Below, piece by piece: positions 54,329-62,051 of a DNA stretch of 64,000 nt. The number at the start of each line of letters is the position of its first letter. The first letter of the stretch is position 1. Both the position numbers and the translations under genes were made by a program. A model generated the notes under the pieces. It worked only from the letters and a program-made list of their open reading frames with translations, was not told the origin of the DNA and did not search any database. This DNA comes from Pirellulaceae bacterium (lineage in GTDB: Bacteria > Planctomycetota > Planctomycetia > Pirellulales > Pirellulaceae): assembly GCA_029243025.1 (NCBI GenBank), contig JAQWSU010000045.1:62001-126000 (forward strand), in the 5' to 3' direction.

Positions 54329-56290
54329 TTGGTCAAAAACATCCTGTCGACAAGACCGATCGGGCGGGCGATCGAGTCTCGGTATGCACTCACATTCATT
54401 GCTTCCCTCGCCTTCATCGGCCTGCCAGCCGAGGAGAGCCAAGCCAGCGATAATCGGCCAAATATTCTGTGGATCACTGCAGAGGACATGAGTGCGAATC
54501 TTGGCTGTTACGGAGACTCATTCGCGTCGACACCGCATCTAGACCGTTTCGCAAGTGAATCCATTCGCTTCACTCAAGCCTACGCATCGGCGCCCGTTTG
54601 TTCACCCGCGCGCTGCTGCCTGATTACGGGCATGTATGCAACGTCGCTCGGCACACAACGTTTGCGTTCTCATTTCTCTCTTCCGGAACATTGCAAACCG
54701 TTTCCTGAATTGTTGCGAAGTTCGGGTTACTTCACATCAAACAACGTAAAAACCGATTACAACATCCAGGATGAGAGACAACACATCCAAGCCATGTGGA
54801 GTCAGAATGGTCCGCACGCTCACTGGCGTCAACGGAAGTCAAAACAACCCTTCTTTGCCGTTTTCAACCTGATGACTACCCATCAGTCACGAACCAGCGT
54901 CTGGCCCCACGCGAAGTTTGAACGCGAAGTTGCCGCTCAAATCAGTGATGGAATTCAACATCCGCCAGCCGATGTGCCGTTGCCACCTTACTATCCGGAC
55001 ACTCCAACTGCCCGACGTGAAATGGCACGTTACTATGATTGCATTCGTGTCATGGATCAACAAGTCGGACAACTCTTGCGAGAACTTGACGAGGACGACT
55101 TGGCCGAGGAGACAATCGTTTTTTTCTTTTCGGATCACGGCATGGGAATGCCGCGCGGCAAACGATTACTCCACGACAGTGGCATGCACGTGCCGTTGAT
55201 TATCCGGATCCCTGAAAAATTCAAGCCGTTGAAACCGGGAGACGTCCAGCGTCACAACAAGTCAGACGTCCAGAATCAAATGATTTCGTTTGTTGACTTC
55301 GCACCCAGCGTGCTGGCCTGCACCGAGGTTGAAACTCCCGCGTGGATGCAGGGACAGCCTTTCATTGGACCGAACCCAATACGTCGAGAATACGTCTACG
55401 GAGCGCGCGATCGGGTGGATGAAGTCGACGATTTGTCTCGATCCGTTCGCGATCATCGCTACCTGTATATCCGCAACTACATGCCTCATCGATCATGGAT
55501 GCCGCCCGAATGGTATTCCGATCACTCTGCTTTGCGCCGTGAAATAGCGACATTGCGAGATGCGAAGCGTCTCAATTCGAATCAACTCACCTTCGCCGCA
55601 GATCAAAAGCCCGTGGAAGAACTCTACGACACGTCCGTGGATCGGTTTCAGTTGAACAATCTGGCAAAGGATCCTCGAGTTTCTGATGTCCTCCAACGCA
55701 TGCGATCAGCTCATAAAAAATGGGTATTCGAGACACGCGACATTGGCTTCTTGCCGGAATCCATTGTCTGGGATCGCTTGCGTCACGACAGCCCCTGGGA
55801 CGTGGCGCAAGATCATGATCGCTATGCCTTAGACCACACGCTGTTGACAGCTCAATCCGTCGGACGGGAAAGCACGCTGGCGGAACATATAACGCGCTGC
55901 CAAGCTGCGGATCCGGCCGTTCGTTTTTGGGGCGTAGTCGGTTTACGCTGCCAGGGAGAATTGACCACGTCGAGCCGATCCCTCTTGTTGGATCTACTGA
56001 ATGATCCAGTCGCCGCGGTTCGAATCGAAGCCGCTTCGGCCCTTCTTTCAGCCGGTGAATCCCAATCAGCAACCAACGTACTTTTAAGCGAGATCCGCGG
56101 TGACAATGTTGATGTGATCCTGCGGGCAATTCGGGCACTGCAACTGAATTTCAAGACGGCACGACCTGACCGCGAGACAGTTCAAGCTGTCTTGGATCGA
56201 GCAACAGAAAAAGAAACGACTAGCTCGCATCCCTGCTGGATGTTCGTCCGATTCAGCGCCGATGCCTTGCGAAACCACCTGAAACAATAA
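54329..56290 (+). CDS. Sulfatase with C-terminal HEAT-like repeats
   Basis: A 653-aa sulfatase starting at a TTG; no ATG or GTG fits, the frame is closed upstream by a TGA at 54308, and AAAGG lies about 12 nt before the TTG. Signal peptide 'YALTFIASLAFIGLPA'. The first metal motif is 'ITAEDMSANLGCYGD' (Glu-Asp rather than Asp-Asp). The formylglycine motif is Cys91-Ser-Pro-Ala-Arg95. 'FFFSDHGMGMPRGKRLLHDSG' is the heparan N-sulfatase-like active-site segment. About residues 530-650 form helical HEAT-type repeats ('LLDLLNDPVAAVRIEAASAL', 'ATNVLLSEIRGDNVDVILRA'). Such fusion occurs in planctomycetes. It may share a transcript with the oxidoreductase gene 104 bp upstream. Confidence 0.88.
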   Translation: MVKNILSTRPIGRAIESRYALTFIASLAFIGLPAEESQASDNRPNILWITAEDMSANLGCYGDSFASTPHLDRFASESIRFTQAYASAPVCSPARCCLITGMYATSLGTQRLRSHFSLPEHCKPFPELLRSSGYFTSNNVKTDYNIQDERQHIQAMWSQNGPHAHWRQRKSKQPFFAVFNLMTTHQSRTSVWPHAKFEREVAAQISDGIQHPPADVPLPPYYPDTPTARREMARYYDCIRVMDQQVGQLLRELDEDDLAEETIVFFFSDHGMGMPRGKRLLHDSGMHVPLIIRIPEKFKPLKPGDVQRHNKSDVQNQMISFVDFAPSVLACTEVETPAWMQGQPFIGPNPIRREYVYGARDRVDEVDDLSRSVRDHRYLYIRNYMPHRSWMPPEWYSDHSALRREIATLRDAKRLNSNQLTFAADQKPVEELYDTSVDRFQLNNLAKDPRVSDVLQRMRSAHKKWVFETRDIGFLPESIVWDRLRHDSPWDVAQDHDRYALDHTLLTAQSVGRESTLAEHITRCQAADPAVRFWGVVGLRCQGELTTSSRSLLLDLLNDPVAAVRIEAASALLSAGESQSATNVLLSEIRGDNVDVILRAIRALQLNFKTARPDRETVQAVLDRATEKETTSSHPCWMFVRFSADALRNHLKQ

Positions 56291-56427
56291 GACAAGAACA
56301 GCGTCTGATGCAGACCAGCGAGCGAGCAAGTCACTTAACAGCGACTCATGTAGCCTGCTGAAAAACTCCAGCCTTGTATGCCAAAATGAATTCAAATTGC
56401 ATTGTGGAAGACAAGAAGAAAAGTACC

Positions 56428-56946
56428 ATGTCGAATTTTCAAATTGATTTTCGCCCCCAGCTCGTTGATCCAACAGCATTCATTGCCGAAAACGCAGTGG
56501 TACTAGGCGATGTGACGATCGGGGCCGAGGCGAGTGTTTGGTTCAATGCGGTCGTTCGTGGCGACACGAGTCCGATACAAATCGGTCCTGGCTCGAATGT
56601 GCAAGACAGTTGTGTCCTGCACGCCGACCCAGGTTTCCCCTGTGAGATTGGAGAGAACGTTACCATCGGACACGCTGCCGTCGTTCATGGAGCGACGATC
56701 GAGGACAATGTCTTGATCGGCTTGCGTGCCGTTGTCCTGAATGGAGCCAGAGTTCGTTCGGGAAGTGTCATTGCCGCTGGTGCAATCGTCACCGAGGGAG
56801 TAGAAATCCCACCTCATTCACTCGTAATGGGAGTGCCAGGCAAAGTAGTTCGAGAAACGACCGAGCAGCATCTAGCGCAGATTCGTCATGCAGCTGAACA
56901 TTACAAGATTGCAAGTCGAAAATACAATTCTCGGTTGGAGAGCTGA
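56428..56946 (+). CDS. Gamma-type carbonic anhydrase family protein
   Basis: A 172-aa left-handed beta-helix (hexapeptide repeat) protein of the gamma carbonic anhydrase/YrdA/PaaY group. Repeats of the form [LIV]-G-x4 run through 'VVLGDVTIGAEASVWFNAVV' and 'IGENVTIGHAAVVHGATIED'. Three zinc-binding His are at 65 ('VLHAD'), 82 and 87 ('GHAAVVHG'). The C-terminal helix ends the trimer-forming domain. I chose the ATG at 56428; the frame is open to 56374, but the extra residues do not fit the family. Activity cannot be told from sequence, since many members are inactive or act on other substrates. Confidence 0.88.
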   Translation: MSNFQIDFRPQLVDPTAFIAENAVVLGDVTIGAEASVWFNAVVRGDTSPIQIGPGSNVQDSCVLHADPGFPCEIGENVTIGHAAVVHGATIEDNVLIGLRAVVLNGARVRSGSVIAAGAIVTEGVEIPPHSLVMGVPGKVVRETTEQHLAQIRHAAEHYKIASRKYNSRLES

Positions 56947-57100
56947 TGAGTAACACGGTGACCCAACGTGTTATTTCGATCCGTTCATGAACAGAACATT
57001 AAACTTCAGAACTGAGTAAGTGCCGATGACAAAGGATTTGATTGATTTACTATCAGTTGCATTTCGGCGAGTCTCTATTTCCACCGAAAACCGAAATAGA

Positions 57101-60100
57101 ATGCAGGCAATCATGATTATTCGTTGCTTATTCTTACTCTGCTTTCTGGCAATGCTACCAGACCCGGTCAAGGCGCTTCCACCGGACCAGTCCCTGGAGA
57201 TGCAGTTGTGGGCAGCCGAACCTCAACTGCGTGATCCGGTTGCCTTGTCATTCGATAATTCGGGGCGGCTGTATGTGGTTCAATCGGCTCGACGCAGCTC
57301 AGTTGACATCGACATCCGCCAACATAAAGAGTGGGTTCTCGACGATCTTGGCAATCAATCCATCCACGATCTCCGGCAATTTTTCCGGCAAAAGATGGCG
57401 CCGAAATTCAGCGACACCAATCGGTCATGGCTGGAGGATCGCAATCATGACGGCAGCCACGACTGGAAGGATTTACAAGAGGTCACAGAAACGATCCAAC
57501 TGCTGGAAGATCGGGATGGCGATCGAAAAGCTGATCACTCCACCGTGTTCGCGACCGGCTTCCAAGAAGAGATCACAGGAGTTGCTGCGGGCGTGATGCC
57601 ATTGGGAACGGATGTTTTTTTCACCGTCTACCCTGATCTTTGGCGTCTGTCAGATGCGAACCGGGATGGCGTGGCAGAAAAACGTCAGTCGGTCCACCGA
57701 GGCTTTGGTGTCCACGCAGCTTTTGACGGTCATGATCTGCACGGCTTGACCATTGGTCCGGAGGGAAAAATCTATTTCAGCGTAGGTGACAACGGCTTTT
57801 CAATCAAACCCACAGGCGCGACACCGATTCACTATCCAAACACAGGCGGTGTACTGCGCATGAATCCCGATGGGAGTGAGCTGGAAGTCTTCGCAATCGG
57901 TTTACGCAACGTGCAGGAGATCGCCTTTGATGAGTATGGAAATCTATTTTCTGTTGACAACGACGGAGACTTGGCAAATGAGCGTGAGCGGTTCGTTTAT
58001 ATCGTGGAGGGCGGCGACTCGGGCTGGCGACTGAATTGGCAATTCCGCACCGAAGGCTGGTCGAAATTCACCCAAGGGCCTGCCTACAACCCTTGGATTG
58101 AGGGCCAATTATGGAAACCCCATTTCCAGGGACAGGCGGCCTATATCGTGCCTCCAATTTCGAATTATTCCGTGGGCCCCGGCGGCTTCAAATACAACCC
58201 GGGTACTGCACTCAACGACCACTATCGTGGTCACTTCTTTTTGTGTCAGTTTCCCGTCAAAAAAATCACGTCGTTTCAAGTTCGACCTAATGGAGCTTCG
58301 TTCTCGATGACGAACGAACACACGTTCCATGAAGGTTTAATGGCCAGTTCAATCAACTTTGGACCGGACGGCGCGCTTTATATTGCTGACTGGGATGGAA
58401 TGTGGAGTCCCAATGGACGCGGAAAAATATATCGAGTCGACGAACCCAAGGCAGCCAACGGAGAGCGACGCAAGAACGTTGCTAAACTATTGCAAACAGG
58501 CTTACGCGATCACCGGATCACGGAGGTGAGTGAGTTACTCGGCCACCCTGACCAGAGGATTCGACGACTGGCCCAATTTGAACTCGTACGACGCCAGGCT
58601 GCCGCCACCTGTTTGCAAATAGCTGCCACAACATCCGCCCCCCAATTGGCTCGCATCCATGCCCTTTGGAGCCTCTTGCAAATGCAGGCTCATTGCTTAC
58701 CCGACTTGACCACACAGCTACCTTGGCAAGATGCAGATCCTGAAATTCGCGCTCAGGTTGGCAAATTAGCAGGTGACATGAAACTCGACACCGCGACAAA
58801 ACAGGTAAGACAATTACTACAAGACCCATCGGCACGGGTCAGGTTTCATGCAGCGATTTCAATCGGCAAACTGGGCGCCGCCGAGGCGACAAACGAGCTG
58901 TTCCAGTTGGCAAAGCAAAATGCAAATCGGGACCCCATGTTGCGACACGCAGTCATCATGGGTCTTGCGAATGCAACCCCGCCTGCCCAATTGGCGCTTG
59001 CCAAAGACGACCCTTCCGTCTTTGTGCGATCCGTTTGCGTCGTCGCGTTGCGTAAGCGGCGAGCTGAAGAACTCGCCCACTTCTTGACTGACTCGGATCC
59101 CTGGGTCCGCCGAGAAACAGCTGCTGCAATCCATGATGACTTCTCACCTCCTATCGCCCTGAAAAAGCTCGCTGCTCGACTCAATGAACAGCCAACGGAA
59201 AGTGACCCCGCAATCATCCGCCGAGCAATCAGTGCTAACTTTCGACTGGGACGAAACCAGGATGCTGCGCGATTGATCAACTGTGCTGCAGATGCCAGCA
59301 TGTCCCTCGAGATGCGTCTCGAGTCGCTAAACTGCTTAATGCGTTGGGCAGAAAACCCCAGCTACGATCGAGTGGTCGGACGCATTCGCGAACGCGAACC
59401 GCAAGATGTCAGTGACGCTCGCAATTTGCTTCAAAGCCACATTGAATCATTGTTGCAAAACCAAGAGCCCGAACTGGATGTTGCCATCGCACGACTCGTT
59501 CGTGAACGAGAACTCGATGTTCCCAATGAAATCTTCGCTCGCTGGTTTCGCACAGAAGATCAACCACTGCCGATACGAATAGAATCGTTAAAGACCCTGG
59601 CCGCACGAAATTCCCCGCAACTTGCTGAACAATTGGAAATCGCCTTGGCAACGAACGAACAAGCGTTACGAGCCACCGCTTTCCAATTACTGACCACCCG
59701 CAATCCGCAACGGGCGATCGATTGGCTGACTGAGCAGTGGCCCGACATCGATTTGCAAGAACGTCAGGCCGGGATTCGACTTCTCGCTGCTCTCGACAAA
59801 CCGATGGTGAAGCGATGGTTGAGCTCTTTGCTGGAAAAGTGGTCCCTCGGACAACTAGAGCCCGAGTTGTATCTGGATGTACAGCAGGCGATTCAGCAAC
59901 GGGCGAACCGCGATCTCTTGGCTCGCTTGCAACCGTTGACAAACAAACATTCTGACCAAATCAACCTGCTCGGAGGTGATGCCGCGCGTGGAGAACACAT
60001 TTTCAAAAATCACGTCACCGCCCAATGCGTGCGTTGCCATCTGGCCGGTGGAGGTAGTAAACAAGCAGGACCGGAACTCCAGGAGATTGGCAAACGAGTC

Positions 60101-60385
60101 GACCGGACCTACCTATACGAAGCCTTGATTGAACCTAGCAAAAAAATTGCCAAAGGTTATCAAACGGTAGTTTTGGAGACAGACGATGGACGACAAGTCA
60201 CCGGTAATATCATCGCAGAAGATGAATCATCACTGACAATCATGAACTCGACCGCGAAGCCACAAAAGATCGCAAAACAATCGATTGAATCGAGAAGAAT
60301 AAGTCAGTTGTCAACAATGCCATCGATGAAAGACGTCTTAACGCAATTCGAGATCCGCGATCTCATCGAGTATTTATCCCAATAA
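57101..60385 (+). CDS. PVC-type membrane-bound dehydrogenase with HEAT repeats and cytochrome c domain
   Basis: A secreted redox protein of about 1094 aa. I chose the Met at 57101, which begins the signal peptide 'MIIRCLFLLCFLAMLPDPVKA'; GTG 57020 and ATG 57026 are also open. The N-terminal part (to about residue 450) is a beta-propeller of the glucose/sorbosone dehydrogenase type ('YVVQSARRSSVDIDI', 'GLTIGPEGKIYFSVGDNGF', 'ALYIADWDGMW'), with Ca-loop-like 'DRNHDGSHDW' and 'DRDGDRKADH'. About residues 460-940 are HEAT-like repeats. The C-terminus is a class I cytochrome c, with heme site Cys976-Val-Arg-Cys-His and 'KKIAKGYQTVVLETDDGRQV', typical of the PVC CxxCH family. Substrate and electron acceptor unknown. 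Confidence 0.9.
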   Translation: MQAIMIIRCLFLLCFLAMLPDPVKALPPDQSLEMQLWAAEPQLRDPVALSFDNSGRLYVVQSARRSSVDIDIRQHKEWVLDDLGNQSIHDLRQFFRQKMAPKFSDTNRSWLEDRNHDGSHDWKDLQEVTETIQLLEDRDGDRKADHSTVFATGFQEEITGVAAGVMPLGTDVFFTVYPDLWRLSDANRDGVAEKRQSVHRGFGVHAAFDGHDLHGLTIGPEGKIYFSVGDNGFSIKPTGATPIHYPNTGGVLRMNPDGSELEVFAIGLRNVQEIAFDEYGNLFSVDNDGDLANERERFVYIVEGGDSGWRLNWQFRTEGWSKFTQGPAYNPWIEGQLWKPHFQGQAAYIVPPISNYSVGPGGFKYNPGTALNDHYRGHFFLCQFPVKKITSFQVRPNGASFSMTNEHTFHEGLMASSINFGPDGALYIADWDGMWSPNGRGKIYRVDEPKAANGERRKNVAKLLQTGLRDHRITEVSELLGHPDQRIRRLAQFELVRRQAAATCLQIAATTSAPQLARIHALWSLLQMQAHCLPDLTTQLPWQDADPEIRAQVGKLAGDMKLDTATKQVRQLLQDPSARVRFHAAISIGKLGAAEATNELFQLAKQNANRDPMLRHAVIMGLANATPPAQLALAKDDPSVFVRSVCVVALRKRRAEELAHFLTDSDPWVRRETAAAIHDDFSPPIALKKLAARLNEQPTESDPAIIRRAISANFRLGRNQDAARLINCAADASMSLEMRLESLNCLMRWAENPSYDRVVGRIREREPQDVSDARNLLQSHIESLLQNQEPELDVAIARLVRERELDVPNEIFARWFRTEDQPLPIRIESLKTLAARNSPQLAEQLEIALATNEQALRATAFQLLTTRNPQRAIDWLTEQWPDIDLQERQAGIRLLAALDKPMVKRWLSSLLEKWSLGQLEPELYLDVQQAIQQRANRDLLARLQPLTNKHSDQINLLGGDAARGEHIFKNHVTAQCVRCHLAGGGSKQAGPELQEIGKRVDRTYLYEALIEPSKKIAKGYQTVVLETDDGRQVTGNIIAEDESSLTIMNSTAKPQKIAKQSIESRRISQLSTMPSMKDVLTQFEIRDLIEYLSQ

Positions 60386-60497
60386 CGTCACTGAACCATC
60401 CAGTAACAGTCGTACGTTCTCACCGCGCTGTGAATCCACCACGGCTTGCCGAACCGACCTTCTGTGAGCCAGTCTCAGAAAAACATCCAGTCGATAC

Positions 60498-61487
60498 TCA
60501 CGATTTTTCCTGTGACACATGCACATCCATTTGTGGAAATGGAATGCCGATCCCCGCTTCATCCAAGTGCATTTTGATCGCCCGCATGAGTTCTTCCCGC
60601 TTGCCCGAGTATGCGGCCGCTGGAAACCAGACTCGCACCACCCAATTCACGGACGAATCCGCCAGTTCATTCAGATAAATCTGTATGCCGCGTCCTTCCC
60701 CCTCAATGATTCCGTCTAACGACTGAACCGCAGCCAGCAGGATCGCACGAGTCGTGTCAATCTCGGCCGAATAATCAACACCTACATTCACGTCGATTCG
60801 ACGCTCGTTGTGATGCGTCACATTCTCAATGATCCCGCCCGAAATCATACTGTTGGGTACCACGATTCGCCGATTGTCAGGCGTATCGAAGGTCGTGGCA
60901 AACAGGTCGATCTCATTGACCTTCGCCGTAATGCCAGCGGCATTGATGACATCGCCGACCTTGAAGGGGCGAAACACCAACAACATCACCCCAGCCGAGA
61001 AGTTTGAGAGCGTACCCTGGAAAGCAAGACCCACGGCAAAACCTGCCGCACCAATCACCGCTGCAAAGCTGGTCACTCCAATACCAAAGTACTGTAACAC
61101 TCCCAGACCAGCACCAACGATGATCAGGTAAAAAATGACCTTTCCGACAAATCGCCCCAACGTTTCATCAACCCGTTTTCGGACCGGAGCGCTACAAATT
61201 CGTGCGACAAATGCCGCAAAGAAATAGGCGAGAATAAAAACGACAAATGCGGTGGCCGCCGGTAGAGCGTAGCCCTTCAACAACACTCCCACGCCGGAAA
61301 CGGCCGACTGAAAGTCACCAGACTGAAGCGATTCAAGTGTTGTTGAGGCTTGGCTTCCCAGATCCTGAACTGATTTTTCAATTTCTTGCTTCACGTCGTC
61401 CTTCGCATTACTCTCCTGCCCCAAAACGGTCATCTCTGAAGCAGAAAATGCAACTGAGATCGCGAATAGTAGAAGCTTCCATTTCAT
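60498..61487 (-). CDS. MscS-family mechanosensitive channel
   Basis: A small-conductance mechanosensitive channel that releases solutes on hypo-osmotic shock. The 329-aa product starts 'MKWKLLLFAISVAFSASEM', with CAGGAG 7 nt upstream, which supports this start over one eight codons earlier. A signal-like segment and short amphipathic region are followed by membrane helices (about 75-200). The pore helix TM3 is seen as 'FGIGVTSFAAVIGAAGFAVGLAFQGTLSNFSAGVML'-like sequence in several parts. The beta domain follows with 'FRPFKVGDVINAAGITAKV', and the C-terminal domain with 'IDVNVGVDYSAEIDTTRAIL'. The gene lies alone between two + strand genes. Confidence 0.93.
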   Translation of the reverse strand: MKWKLLLFAISVAFSASEMTVLGQESNAKDDVKQEIEKSVQDLGSQASTTLESLQSGDFQSAVSGVGVLLKGYALPAATAFVVFILAYFFAAFVARICSAPVRKRVDETLGRFVGKVIFYLIIVGAGLGVLQYFGIGVTSFAAVIGAAGFAVGLAFQGTLSNFSAGVMLLVFRPFKVGDVINAAGITAKVNEIDLFATTFDTPDNRRIVVPNSMISGGIIENVTHHNERRIDVNVGVDYSAEIDTTRAILLAAVQSLDGIIEGEGRGIQIYLNELADSSVNWVVRVWFPAAAYSGKREELMRAIKMHLDEAGIGIPFPQMDVHVSQEKS

Positions 61488-62051
61488 TCCAAGACTCCTG
61501 AAAACAATCATTAAAATTCATCTTGCAAGATTTGAACTTACAAAAATGAGCGGCCAACAAGTAAACGTTTGAAAAGAACTACCCTTGGAAGGTTTTAACA
61601 AGTTCAAATTCAATCGGATATGGGCAGGACGCTTGAAAACAATCAAGAGTTTTTGCCCCTTGTTTCTATCAGCTCAACACGGTCTTCCTTGCCTACCCAG
61701 TATCAAAAATTCCCCGCAGAAGGGAATCAAGAACAGACTTATAAAAAAACCTTTGGTCGGTATCAAGGGATAACCGGCAATGGCACGGCCGCGTTCGACC
61801 TCCACGAATCGTGGCAGGCGGATGGACTTGGTCTTCTCAATTCCGTAGTTCGCCCCGCATATCGGCTCGCCTCTCGAACGTTCCATCACACAGCATGCTG
61901 CCACTCGATGCGTTCTATATATCGACTTGGTAAATCGCTCGGTAGAATAGTCGGGCAGCGAGTAAAAACAGAAACGTCGTGTGAATCGAATGTGTTCGAT
62001 TACGAGCGTTGCATTTCAGCAAGAGCCAAAACAGAGAAGCATTGAATCACT
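61488..62051. other. Intergenic region before the right-edge phosphodiesterase gene
   Basis: 564 bp. An open frame at 61620-62045 lacks family-like sequence and is probably chance. No RNA gene or strong hairpin was recognised. It should hold promoters for both divergent genes. Confidence 0.45.

Noticed and set aside
61620-62045. 141-codon frame that ends in TGA in the same frame as the right-edge phosphodiesterase
   Set aside because: A second selenocysteine readthrough was considered because the frames match, but the upstream residues do not look like protein of any family, no CxxC-type site is involved, and the GTG start with the basic LEPR-XLL-like N-terminus fits better.
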